Below, piece after piece: positions 8,117-17,142 of a stretch of 64,000 nt of DNA (its first letter is position 1; each line of letters starts with the position of its first letter). Under the pieces are notes generated by a model that saw only the letters and a list, made by a program, of their open reading frames with translations, was not told where the DNA came from and ran no database searches. Source of the DNA: Curtanaerobium respiraculi (GTDB lineage: Bacteria > Actinomycetota > Coriobacteriia > Coriobacteriales > Eggerthellaceae); the NCBI RefSeq assembly GCF_024609215.1, contig NZ_JANIPD030000001.1, positions 423,119 through 487,118 of the forward strand, written 5' to 3'. Made by a program: the position numbers and the translations under genes.

Positions 8117-11100
8117 TCAGACGTTCTTCAGAATGTTCTCTACGAACATGATGTTCTGATCGAGAATCTCCTCGTCGACCGCTTCCAGCACATCGTCTCC
8201 TTGCGCGTAATAGGCTGGTTTGGCGCCATCCATGCCCGCAAGCGTAACCGCTTGCAAGCCACGGCGCATCGCGACCGTCGCGGCGCTCTCGCGCCACTTC
8301 ATCGAACGGACGGCGGGATTGAAGCCCGAAGCCTGCGCGGCCGAATGCAGGTACCTCTTCACACGTGACGATGACCTGCGAGAAAGGATCAGGCCTTCCT
8401 CCTCGATCGCAGTCAGATCTCCGGCTCCGATGCCTTCGAGGTTGATGACAACTGATCCCCGCAACTCGCTCGCATGCTCGGAGAGGAACGCCTTCATACC
8501 GGCATTCCCGGCATGCTCCGCACCGAGGGCGACGAACCAGACTTCGGTTGTGATGCCCGCGTTGCGGAAGCCGTACACCCTCTTCGTCTCCTCGGCGATC
8601 TGATCGCCTTCGTTCTCCGCGGCGTACTTTGCGGCGGCGAGTCCTGCAACCTCGGCGAACTCGGCGGGCATGTGCTCCACGCTCCGACGATCGCGGCGGC
8701 GCGCCTGGGCATCCTCAGCGGAAGCATCATCCCTGCCGACGGAAGAGCGGATGCGGGAGAATGCCCCACCGTTCCAACGTTTGGTTTTGCCGGGATCGTC
8801 CGTTTCGACATAATTTTCGTAATCGACGTAATCGTCGTACACGTACCCATCGTCGGGCGCTTGCCCATATTCGTAATCGCCGCTCTCATTCTGGAAGCTC
8901 TCCCGGCCTCCGCGTCGAGCCCCGACCTCGGTCGGATTGAAATTCTCGTCGACGCCTAACCATTCGGCGGCGTTCTCCTCCTCGGGCTCGTCCTTCTTCT
9001 TCCGATGGAAGAGGCGGCCCAGCAGACCGCGATGCTTATCGGGCATCTCCATGTACCCGGGACCCGCATATGCTCCAGTCACCGTCGCGTTCTCATCGAA
9101 GGCGGAATCGTCGGCATCATCGACGTAGCGCTCCTCCGGGGCGATGTCGGCGACTAGCTCGTCCCCGACGGGAGCGAAAGTTCGTTCCGCTCCGACGGCG
9201 GCAAACGAACCCGTAAGGCTGACCGCCTTGTTCTCTGGCTGAGGCGGAACCGCGGAAATCGTCCCGCTCATCGAGGGAAGCGTCTGCCGCAGGGCGGCGC
9301 GCTTATTATCGGGCAGCTGGGCGAACTGATCGCTGCCGTTCGCCTCGATGCGGGGAATGCGGCTCGAAAGCGAGGGATCGGCAGATGCCTCCTCCGCCTG
9401 CGCCAAGGGGGCTCGCTGCTTGAAGCTGTCGAGGGGGGGGAGATCGGGCGAGGTGGCGGGGACCTGCGGAAGAGTGACCGCGGGAACGGAACGCGCGGGC
9501 TGCGGCTCCTTGCGCGCAGACACGGCTTCCGATGAGGCAATCGGGGAGATTTCGTCGGTTCCGTCGACCATGACGCGATTCTGCGTGCGGCGCTGGGCCG
9601 GTTCGACGTGGCGGGAGGGTCGCTTCTGCAGACGTTCGGCTGCAGTATCGCGCGAAGGATCAGGAGCCGTCTTAAGCTCATCTCTCAAGGACGAGACGTC
9701 GAGAGGCGGGATGGCGGTCGTCGCGCTCGGATCGGATGGGGCGGCGCCCTCCTGAACAGGCATGGTCGGTGCGTCCTGCACGGATTCGAACTTCTCGGGG
9801 GGAGCGGGCTGTGCTGGAGCGGCGGCGGGGATATCAGCAGAACGGGTGGGGATAGCCGAGAAATCGTGGGGGGGTTTGGTCCCTCCGATCTGCGGGGCAG
9901 GCGCGGAATCGGAAGCGGCCTTCGGCTCCTCTGCCACCTGCGGCCGAGGAGGGATATCATCGGGCGATTCGGGCGCGCTCACCTCGACAATGTCGCGGGC
10001 GCGGGCCTGGAGTCGCTGCTCCGCCTCATCTTCAAGGACCTTGTTCGCCTCGGCGAAGTACATGCTGCTCTCGGCAACGGCCGCGTCAAGCGCGTCCGCG
10101 TAGCGCGAGCGCTTGACCGTACCGGTGCTTCTGGGCTTGTTGGCCTTCTTCTGGGCGGCGGCGAACCAAGCAGGCACCGCATGCCCGGATTCACCGTCCG
10201 GCTCCCGCTCCTTGCTCGTCTCCTGCTCCCCGTCCGACCCATCGGACGTCTCCACTGCGGCGCCTTCCGCAGCATCAAGAGGGGCCTGCCCGGTGAACAC
10301 GGCGCGGGTTTCGGCACGCTGGGAGCTCGCATCCTCTTCGGAGGCCTTCTCCGCAGGGATCCCGATGGCGGCGTTCGGTTCCACTTCGTATTCGACGGGC
10401 GCACCTTCAGGGAGAACCCCTTCCTGCTCCGCGGCGTCTAACCCGTAGATCCGCGGCTCCTGACCCTCTTCGAATTCGGGAAGCTCCTCCCACGCCCCAT
10501 CTTGCACGCGCCGGGCGACTTCCACCAAGGCCGAGACACCTGCCGCGTTATTGTTGGCAGCCTCGTTGTAGGAGCTCGCGCGATGGATGACGAATTGGAT
10601 CACGGGAAGCAGGGCGAGCACCGACAGTACGGCTATGAGCACCATCATGACCATGCCGACCCCGGCGAAGATGGCGATAAGCCAGAACAGGGGAAGGAGG
10701 GCGGCGGCGCAGCACACGATTTTCTGGATGATGGGGAGGAAGCTCCCGAGGACGCCGAGCTCCGGCTCGACGCGACCGCTGTCATAATTCGCAACCAATA
10801 TGATTTTGCGACGGCGGGCGCGGCCCTCCTGGGCGAGCAGGTATTTTGCAATCACATTCTGGCTCACCCCGCGCTGGAACATGCGGGAAAGAACGGGTTT
10901 GTCCAGCAGCTCGAGCGCGATGAGCAATGCGCAGACGAGGGTGACGATGAACGCGGCAACCGTCAGCACCGGGAAAAAAATACCGACCAGGGACACCAGC
11001 GCGGACACGCCGAAGAGGATCGGAGAGGTCAGGCCGGGTTGATTGGAACATGCGAACTCCTCGACCTCGGCCTTGAGGCCCGCACTTTTATCGAAGCGTT

Positions 11101-11200
11101 CGGCGATGAATTGCGCCGCTTGGTTTTCCTCTTCCGTTCCTGCGGGCCGGGGACCGATTTCCTGCGAGAGGTATGCGATATCGTCATACAGTTCTGACAT
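8117..11200 (-). CDS. membrane M28-peptidase-like protein with degenerate metal ligands and a long disordered insert
   Basis: 1027 aa. The N-terminal 230 residues start like an M28 aminopeptidase (GPRPAGT near 16-22; ANYDSG with N138; NNNAAG near 216-221) but are interrupted by two hydrophobic helix pairs (about 59-98 and 155-205). Residues about 240-830 are a low-complexity Pro/Glu/Ala/Ser-rich, probably disordered insert ending in an acidic, Tyr-rich stretch. The second half of the peptidase fold resumes near 870 (VWFVALGAEHAGNAG, VVINLEGIGAGD, KPAYYAQGDD). Every position that normally binds zinc is changed: His to Asn (ANYDSG), Asp to Asn (NNNAAG), Glu-Glu to Glu-His, Asp to Glu (NLEGIG), His to Tyr (PAYYAQ). 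It is therefore probably non-catalytic. GGAAGG precedes the ATG. Function unknown. Confidence 0.75.
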   Translation of the reverse strand: MSELYDDIAYLSQEIGPRPAGTEEENQAAQFIAERFDKSAGLKAEVEEFACSNQPGLTSPILFGVSALVSLVGIFFPVLTVAAFIVTLVCALLIALELLDKPVLSRMFQRGVSQNVIAKYLLAQEGRARRRKIILVANYDSGRVEPELGVLGSFLPIIQKIVCCAAALLPLFWLIAIFAGVGMVMMVLIAVLSVLALLPVIQFVIHRASSYNEAANNNAAGVSALVEVARRVQDGAWEELPEFEEGQEPRIYGLDAAEQEGVLPEGAPVEYEVEPNAAIGIPAEKASEEDASSQRAETRAVFTGQAPLDAAEGAAVETSDGSDGEQETSKEREPDGESGHAVPAWFAAAQKKANKPRSTGTVKRSRYADALDAAVAESSMYFAEANKVLEDEAEQRLQARARDIVEVSAPESPDDIPPRPQVAEEPKAASDSAPAPQIGGTKPPHDFSAIPTRSADIPAAAPAQPAPPEKFESVQDAPTMPVQEGAAPSDPSATTAIPPLDVSSLRDELKTAPDPSRDTAAERLQKRPSRHVEPAQRRTQNRVMVDGTDEISPIASSEAVSARKEPQPARSVPAVTLPQVPATSPDLPPLDSFKQRAPLAQAEEASADPSLSSRIPRIEANGSDQFAQLPDNKRAALRQTLPSMSGTISAVPPQPENKAVSLTGSFAAVGAERTFAPVGDELVADIAPEERYVDDADDSAFDENATVTGAYAGPGYMEMPDKHRGLLGRLFHRKKKDEPEEENAAEWLGVDENFNPTEVGARRGGRESFQNESGDYEYGQAPDDGYVYDDYVDYENYVETDDPGKTKRWNGGAFSRIRSSVGRDDASAEDAQARRRDRRSVEHMPAEFAEVAGLAAAKYAAENEGDQIAEETKRVYGFRNAGITTEVWFVALGAEHAGNAGMKAFLSEHASELRGSVVINLEGIGAGDLTAIEEEGLILSRRSSSRVKRYLHSAAQASGFNPAVRSMKWRESAATVAMRRGLQAVTLAGMDGAKPAYYAQGDDVLEAVDEEILDQNIMFVENILKNV

Positions 11201-11293
11201 GGTGCGCCTTCCAATTGAATCGCCATTCAGAAATTTTCATTTCAATCGGATCAAGTATATCCCAAAACATGGGGTGGATACGTCGCGACCTGC

Positions 11294-14200
11294 CTATCCT
11301 TGCAGCTCCTCGACGATTTCGGCCATGGTGAGGATCCTGATATTCCTGCTCGGAAGCGAACGCAGGAAGGTCTTTCCGTACCCCTTGGTCGCCAACCTCC
11401 TGTCGGCGAGGACCAGATTGCCGGTATCCGTCGACGACCTGATCAGCCTGCCCGCGGCCTGCTTCACCTCGAGCACGGCGGCGGGCAGGACATAGTGGGC
11501 CCATGATTGCGAATCGATATGCTGGCGCGCCTGGGACAGGGGATCCGTCGGCTTGCCGAAGGGCAGTTTGGGGATCACCACGGTTTTGAGCGTGGCGCCG
11601 GGGGCGTCGAAGCCCTCCCAGAAGCTCTTCAGGGCGAACAGCGATAGGTGTTCGTCGGCGATGAACTCGTCGCGCAGGCCTTTCACGCTCACCCCCCATT
11701 TCTGGCAAACAACGCGCAGGTCGTGGGGTTTCAACGCGGGTTGAACGACATCGTGGCTCCGCTCCATCTCCCGGCGATTGGTGAACAGCGTGAGGGTGCT
11801 CCCCTGTTGCGCGAGGTGGATCCCGATGAGGAATCGCGCCAACGCATCGAGATAGCTTTGGTCGTTCGGGTCGGGCATATCTGACGCAACGAACACCGAC
11901 ATATTCCGGTCGAAGTCGTAGCTGCTATCCAAATGGCGGGTTTCAAAGGAGGAATGCTCGCTTTGCCCGAGTCCCAATGCGGAGGTGAAGATATCGAAGG
12001 AATCATCGATGGTCATGGTGGCGGATGTGAACACGATACTGTGCGTGCGGGCGTACAAGGTCTCATTCATCTCCGCACCGACATTCATCATGAGCGCTTC
12101 CAGAGATTCATATCCCTTGAACCGACCACCTGGGTGCTTGATCAGGTGCGCTGAATACGCGTAGGTGTCCGGCCCTTCGAAGAGGATGGTCTCGCATGCG
12201 CCGATTTGGTCTTTCAACGAAAGCGCCACGCTTGCGATATCGCGTTGCGCGGAAGCTGCCGCGGGGATGTCCTCCATGAGGGATACCATACCCTGACAGG
12301 CTTTGATGAGATTTTCGGCGGCATCGCACAGGACATGGGCGAGGTCGCACAGGTTTTTGAACGAGTAGCTCGAACGCACTTCGTCGTTGATCCACACATC
12401 AACCGTGTCATATCCCTTCGACCTCGTGTTCTGGTCGAAGAACAGCAGGTCGTGGATATGGGCTATGAACTCTCGCGCCGCGTCAGCGTAGGCTGCGCCT
12501 GCACGCTGCGCACGGCCGCTGAGGGCGAACACCAGCGTGTCTCCCGGCGAGAGCCCTTCATCGGAGCCGGTGCGATCTTCGGTCGGGAGAAGCTCGGCGG
12601 CCCTCTCCTCGGAAATGTTCACCAGACCCACAAGGCGCCGCTCGGCTTGGGAGAACACGCTGCGGGAAGGGTCGGCGGGGGCGATCTTTCGAGTGATTCG
12701 ATCAATCTCCCCGGCATCGAGTTTGCAGCTGAACGCCCGCCTGGCTTCGTCCTCGGCTCCGTGCGCCTCGTCGACCACCCAATAGCGGAGGGGAGGGAGC
12801 AACCCCCCTTCAGCGTTGATGTCGCAGAACAGCATGGTCTGATTCGTGACGACGATCTCGGCACGCTCCGCTCGCAGGCGCGATCCGTGCACGAAGCATT
12901 TGGCCCCGAAATACGGGCACTTCCTTCGGAGGCAATCTTTGCTCGTGGTGGTGATCTCGTACCGGGGCAGGGCGCGGTAGTCCAACTTCAACCCATCGAT
13001 ATCGTCGTATTCAGTCTGCTCGATGAACGACAGCAACGCCGCGAGCGCGGGGGCTCGGGAAATCTCCCCCTCCGCCACGTTCTTCACCCCGGGACCCTGC
13101 TGCTGCATGCGCTCCACCATGCGCAGGCACGGGTAGTGGGAAAAACCTTTCAGGCTGCAGAAATCCAATCCTCCGACGGCATCCGAGAGCAGCGGCAACT
13201 CATGGTTCACAAGCTGGTCGAGCAGGGCGTTGGTCTTGGTGGCGACACCGACTCCGATGCCGTTCTTCTTTGCGGCGATAACCGCGGGCACCAGATATGC
13301 CATGGATTTTCCAACCCCGGTTCCCGCTTCGATTGCAAGGTTCACGGATGAGGAGAAAGCGTCGTTCACTGCAAGCGCCATGACTATCTGTTCATCGCGC
13401 GCCTCGAACCTGGGATATATCGAGCCCACCATGCCGTCTGAGGAAAACGCCGCGGCGATCTCGTCCGATGAGGCGAATTCGAGCGTGCGCGCCGGGTCGG
13501 CGGCGATGTCGGCCGCGTCGTTTCGAACGGGCTGCGGGAAGGCGCTCACATTAGCCTGCCGCGTGCGCCTGAGGCTGAAGCCCTCGGCTGCCTCGTCGGC
13601 GAGTTTTTTGAAAACGTGGGATGTCGGCCATATGGACTCGTCCGCCATGCCGGCGATCTCCTTCACCAATGCGGCGGGCATGCCCCGCACCGCCGCGAGG
13701 AGGATCCGATATATCGCGCAGAGGGCCTCGACATCGGCATCCGCCCGATGGGTGGAGACCGGGGCGTCGAATGCCCTCACCAAGTCGAGCAGCCGATGCG
13801 ATTTCATCCGGGGAAGGGCGATGCGCGCCAGGTCGAGCGAATCAATCCACACGTTGTCTTTCAGCGGGTATCCCGCGGCGATTTTGGTGCAGAAATGCTT
13901 ATCGAAGGCTGCATTGTGGGCGACGAGGTTGCTTTCCCCCACGAATTCGGCCAGCTGCTTGACCGCCACGGTGGGAGTGGGGGCATCGGCAACATCGGAA
14001 TCGTGGATATCCGTCAGGTGGACGATCTCCTCGGGGATCGAGATACCCGGATTGACGAAGGTGACGAACCACTCTCGTATCTCGCCCCGCACCATGCGCG
14101 CGGCGGCGATTTGGATCAGCTGGTCATGTTTGAACGAAACGCCGGTCGTTTCGGTGTCGATCACCACCACATCTTCATCGAGTATGCCGAAATCATCATG

Positions 14201-14338
14201 GAGCGCAGCATCGCGCAAACCGGCATAGCGGTCGATGATGCGCTGCGGAGTGCCTTCGATGATGTAATTATAGAGCGTGCCCGTGGGAATCAACCTGCCT
14301 TCGATCTCGGACAGCCTATCATGAATGTTGCATCGCAT
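11294..14338 (-). CDS. dinG: DnaQ-DinG fusion: DEDD 3'-5' exonuclease plus XPD-like DNA helicase
   Basis: 1014 aa. An N-terminal exonuclease domain (residues about 50-220) carries ExoI VIDTETTG, ExoII VAHNAAFDKHF and ExoIII HRADADVEA. A superfamily-2 helicase follows: Walker A AGTGVGKSMAYL, an Fe-S cluster region with cysteines in CSLKGFSHYPC and CLRRKCPYFGAKC, DEAH box VVDEAHGAEDE, and C-terminal motifs FALKSFWEGFDAPG and QAAGRLIRS. This architecture matches the Firmicutes/Actinobacteria DinG, expected to unwind damaged DNA or R-loops and trim 3' ends. Its start is only 32 bp from the divergent gene at 14371, so the two promoters must overlap or the real start is slightly downstream. Confidence 0.9.
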   Translation of the reverse strand: MRCNIHDRLSEIEGRLIPTGTLYNYIIEGTPQRIIDRYAGLRDAALHDDFGILDEDVVVIDTETTGVSFKHDQLIQIAAARMVRGEIREWFVTFVNPGISIPEEIVHLTDIHDSDVADAPTPTVAVKQLAEFVGESNLVAHNAAFDKHFCTKIAAGYPLKDNVWIDSLDLARIALPRMKSHRLLDLVRAFDAPVSTHRADADVEALCAIYRILLAAVRGMPAALVKEIAGMADESIWPTSHVFKKLADEAAEGFSLRRTRQANVSAFPQPVRNDAADIAADPARTLEFASSDEIAAAFSSDGMVGSIYPRFEARDEQIVMALAVNDAFSSSVNLAIEAGTGVGKSMAYLVPAVIAAKKNGIGVGVATKTNALLDQLVNHELPLLSDAVGGLDFCSLKGFSHYPCLRMVERMQQQGPGVKNVAEGEISRAPALAALLSFIEQTEYDDIDGLKLDYRALPRYEITTTSKDCLRRKCPYFGAKCFVHGSRLRAERAEIVVTNQTMLFCDINAEGGLLPPLRYWVVDEAHGAEDEARRAFSCKLDAGEIDRITRKIAPADPSRSVFSQAERRLVGLVNISEERAAELLPTEDRTGSDEGLSPGDTLVFALSGRAQRAGAAYADAAREFIAHIHDLLFFDQNTRSKGYDTVDVWINDEVRSSYSFKNLCDLAHVLCDAAENLIKACQGMVSLMEDIPAAASAQRDIASVALSLKDQIGACETILFEGPDTYAYSAHLIKHPGGRFKGYESLEALMMNVGAEMNETLYARTHSIVFTSATMTIDDSFDIFTSALGLGQSEHSSFETRHLDSSYDFDRNMSVFVASDMPDPNDQSYLDALARFLIGIHLAQQGSTLTLFTNRREMERSHDVVQPALKPHDLRVVCQKWGVSVKGLRDEFIADEHLSLFALKSFWEGFDAPGATLKTVVIPKLPFGKPTDPLSQARQHIDSQSWAHYVLPAAVLEVKQAAGRLIRSSTDTGNLVLADRRLATKGYGKTFLRSLPSRNIRILTMAEIVEELQG

Positions 14339-14370
14339 ACATCGTGTGAACGTCCTTCAAGGAGAAATTC

Positions 14371-15015
14371 ATGGCCCAGGTACCGTATTACGGCGCGTAC
14401 GCGCGGTTCACAACCCCCGATAAGAAAATCGGCGCGACCCTTATGGGGTCCGACAACCTGGTGGGAGACCGCTATGCAATCGAATTCAGGGTCGAGGGGG
14501 GCAACCCCGTCCCCTGGCTGCGCAATCGTTTCGGCAAGCCTATCGGCACGGTGGAGGGGCCGGAGGCTCAAGAGCTGGCGCTGTGCAACGCACGTGGATG
14601 GAAGGTTAACGCGATCCTCGCATCCGTTTGCTATTCAGAGCAACCCGAGCCAGGCCTGTACTGGGGCGAGGTCGTCCTCATCTGCTACTCGAAGGCGGAC
14701 GAAGAGGCTTTCGACACCTTCGTGCAGGGAGTGGGGGGTATGCTGGCGAAGGGGATCCGGCCCCAAATCGACCTGGGGCAGAGCGGCTATTCCCGCGTCG
14801 TGGAGACGAAGGGCTCATGGCTTCCGGAAACGCGGCAGAAGCAGCGCACGTCAAAGAAGGGCCAGGCAGTCATCAAGAACCACCGCTCGTTCAACGAGGG
14901 CATGATCGAAGCGGCGCGGAAGAAGAATCCCGGATGCATGGCAGTCGGGATCGCATTCGATATCGTGCTCGTGATCGCGGTGGTTTGGCTTCTGAAGTCC
15001 CTACTCGGTTTCTAA
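14371..15015 (+). CDS. conserved hypothetical tail-anchored protein
   Basis: 214 aa, no family recognised. The first 150 residues look like a compact soluble alpha/beta domain with several Trp and Tyr and an LYWGEVVLICYSKADEEAF segment; residues 155-190 are basic; the last 25 form a single hydrophobic helix (VGIAFDIVLVIAVVWLLKSLLGF) ending at the C-terminus, so a tail-anchored topology is likely. AAGGAG lies 6-8 nt before the ATG. It is divergent from dinG (32 bp) and its 3' end overlaps the convergent ddl by 15 bp. Translation signals and coherent composition support a real gene; no function is proposed. Confidence 0.75.
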   Translation: MAQVPYYGAYARFTTPDKKIGATLMGSDNLVGDRYAIEFRVEGGNPVPWLRNRFGKPIGTVEGPEAQELALCNARGWKVNAILASVCYSEQPEPGLYWGEVVLICYSKADEEAFDTFVQGVGGMLAKGIRPQIDLGQSGYSRVVETKGSWLPETRQKQRTSKKGQAVIKNHRSFNEGMIEAARKKNPGCMAVGIAFDIVLVIAVVWLLKSLLGF

Positions 15016-15945
15016 GGCGAGCTCGACCAACCTGGTGCAAAGTTCGGGAAAACTCATACCCGCAGCACGTCCCGCGTCGGGAAGCAGGCTCGTCTCCGTC
15101 ATGCCGGGGTTGGTGTTCGTCTCCAAAACCCATACCTTGCCCTGCTCATCGACGATCATGTCGGTGCGGGAAACGCCCGTGCACCCCAAGGCCCTGTGCG
15201 CCGCCATCGCGCAGGACTGCGCCGCGGCGGTGAGTTCATCGCTCAAGGGCGCCGGGCAAATATGCTTCGATCCGCCGGGCGCGTACTTCGACTCATAATC
15301 GTAGAATTCGCCCAACTGCGGCACGATCTGTATCACCGGAAGAGCTTCGGGGACGTCATTGCCGAGGACGGCGACTGTCAACTCGGTGCCGGATACGAAC
15401 GACTCGATGATCACCTCGTCGTCCATCGAGAACGCCTCTTTCACCGCCGCGACGACTTCCTCGGCACTTGCGCAAATCCTCACCCCCAGGGCACTGCCCT
15501 CAGTTGCCGGCTTCACAACCACTTTGGCGCCGATGTCCGCAAGGACGGCTTCCACATCAAGCGATGCCTCGTCGAACAGGGTGAGGGAGGGGGGAGTGGG
15601 GATACCCTGCGCCTCATAGTGGATTTTTGCTTTCGCCTTATCCATAGCTGTCGCACTCGACCATACCCCCGGCCCGGTGTAGGGAATTCCGAGCACTTGC
15701 AACATACCCTGCATCGACCCGTCCTCCCCTCCTTTGCCGTGCAGGCAGAGGAAGGCGACATCGAAGTCCCCTTCGATCAAGGCGATAAGGTCCTCTTTGA
15801 TCGCGGGGTCGAATTCCCTCACATCGAATCCCGCCGTCCTGAGCGCGGCACCGGCACCCTTCCCGGATTCAAGGGAAATCTGTCGTTCCCCGCTTGTTCC
15901 GCCGGCAAGCAATGCAACCTTGATATTATCAGGCGCAATATTCAT
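15001..15945 (-). CDS. ddl: D-alanine--D-alanine ligase
   Basis: 314 aa from the ATG at 15945, which has GGAGG 8 nt upstream; an in-frame upstream ATG at 15972 gives nine extra residues but no ribosome site. An ATP-grasp ligase that makes the D-Ala-D-Ala terminus of peptidoglycan precursors. Seen: N-terminal LLAGGTSGERQISLESG, LHGKGGEDGSMQG, YTGPGVWSSATAMDK, the ATP lysines in VVVKPATEGSALGV, and the C-terminal metal/substrate motif LETNTNPGMTETSL. The Tyr at YDYESKY favours the ordinary D-Ala enzyme. It overlaps the end of the convergent gene at 14371. Confidence 0.95.
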   Translation of the reverse strand: MNIAPDNIKVALLAGGTSGERQISLESGKGAGAALRTAGFDVREFDPAIKEDLIALIEGDFDVAFLCLHGKGGEDGSMQGMLQVLGIPYTGPGVWSSATAMDKAKAKIHYEAQGIPTPPSLTLFDEASLDVEAVLADIGAKVVVKPATEGSALGVRICASAEEVVAAVKEAFSMDDEVIIESFVSGTELTVAVLGNDVPEALPVIQIVPQLGEFYDYESKYAPGGSKHICPAPLSDELTAAAQSCAMAAHRALGCTGVSRTDMIVDEQGKVWVLETNTNPGMTETSLLPDAGRAAGMSFPELCTRLVELALETE

Positions 15946-16026
15946 GGACCCTCCTTCCCTTCGATGAATCACGAGGTAGAGTGTAGCAAATCGAACCGAC
16001 CTCTCTTTGAGAACCGCGGTGGCCCC

Positions 16027-17067
16027 ATGGAACCCATCAATTCATTTTCGCTCGAACAATTCCCGCAGGTGGTAGAGACATTCGGTCAACCACGATTCAG
16101 GGCAAGACAGCTTGCCCAATGGTTGTATGCCAAGGGCGCGGAGTCATACGACCAAATGAGCAACTTGCCCATCTCGTTCAGAAAACGCCTCGCGGAGGAA
16201 GTACCCTTAGACATCCCCCTTGTGGTCGACCGGCGCGTCTCCAAGGACGGATCGCGGAAGTACCTCCTCGAATTCCATGATGGCGCGCGGGTGGAGGCGG
16301 TTGGCATGCCATCACGCGACGTGAACGACCGGGGAGTCCTCCGAAGGCTCACCGTCTGCTTTTCCACTCAAGTGGGCTGCCCCATGGCATGTGCGTTCTG
16401 CGCGACGGGGAAGGAAGGGTTCACCCGCAACCTTCTCCCCGGGGAGATGGTACAGCAGGTGCTTGCCGTGCAGCGGGACTTCGAAATGCGCATCACAAAT
16501 GCCGTCGCCATGGGGCAGGGCGAACCCTTCCTCAATTATGGGAACCTCATTGCGGCGCTTCATATACTGAACTCGGAATACTGCCTGAACATCGGAGCAC
16601 GCCATATCACGGTGTCGACCTGCGGCATAGCAAGTGGAATCGAGGCGTTCGCACGCGAACCCGAGCAATTCACGCTTGCCCTCTCCCTCCATTCCGCCGT
16701 GCAGGAAACGCGTGATCAACTCATGCCCAAAGTCCGAAACGAGAATTGCGAGGCATTGAGAGCCGATCTAAGGGCCTATTTCGATGCCTCCGGTCGGCGA
16801 GTAAGCCTCGAGTACCTCCTGATCGAAGGTTTCAATGACGACGAGCGGCACCTTCGGGCATTACGATCGTTCTGCCGGGGCCTTCATATCCATATCAACC
16901 TGCTTCCTTTGAACGATGTGGAGGGAAGCCCGTTCAAACCGAGCTCGGATCACACCGTCAAGCACTGGATGGACGAACTTGCCCGCGCGGGGATCGAAAC
17001 AAGCCTCCGTGATTCGCGCGGCGCCGATATCGACGGCGCATGCGGCCAGCTGAAGAACAAGCATTGA
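16027..17067 (+). CDS. rlmN: 23S rRNA (adenine2503-C2)/tRNA methyltransferase RlmN
   Basis: 346 aa from the ATG at 16027; the open frame extends upstream but that part has shadow-like composition over ddl. Radical-SAM enzyme: 4Fe-4S motif CPMACAFC with preceding TVCFSTQVG, AMGQGEPFLNYG for SAM/cluster binding, STCGI with the methyl-carrying Cys, and the LEYLLIEGFNDD and HINLLPLNDVEGSPF motifs. It methylates A2503 in 23S rRNA and A37 in some tRNAs. It stands alone on the plus strand, divergent from ddl and convergent with parB. Confidence 0.93.
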   Translation: MEPINSFSLEQFPQVVETFGQPRFRARQLAQWLYAKGAESYDQMSNLPISFRKRLAEEVPLDIPLVVDRRVSKDGSRKYLLEFHDGARVEAVGMPSRDVNDRGVLRRLTVCFSTQVGCPMACAFCATGKEGFTRNLLPGEMVQQVLAVQRDFEMRITNAVAMGQGEPFLNYGNLIAALHILNSEYCLNIGARHITVSTCGIASGIEAFAREPEQFTLALSLHSAVQETRDQLMPKVRNENCEALRADLRAYFDASGRRVSLEYLLIEGFNDDERHLRALRSFCRGLHIHINLLPLNDVEGSPFKPSSDHTVKHWMDELARAGIETSLRDSRGADIDGACGQLKNKH

Positions 17068-17142
17068 TTTTAGCGGCCTCGTGCGGAAAATCCCGCTGGC
17101 TGCAATCCAAACCATGCGTGGAAGAGGGATGAAACCCCTTTC

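Noticed and set aside
8117-11200. Active aminopeptidase annotation for the M28-like gene
   Set aside because: None of the zinc-binding residues is retained, so a catalytic name would mislead.
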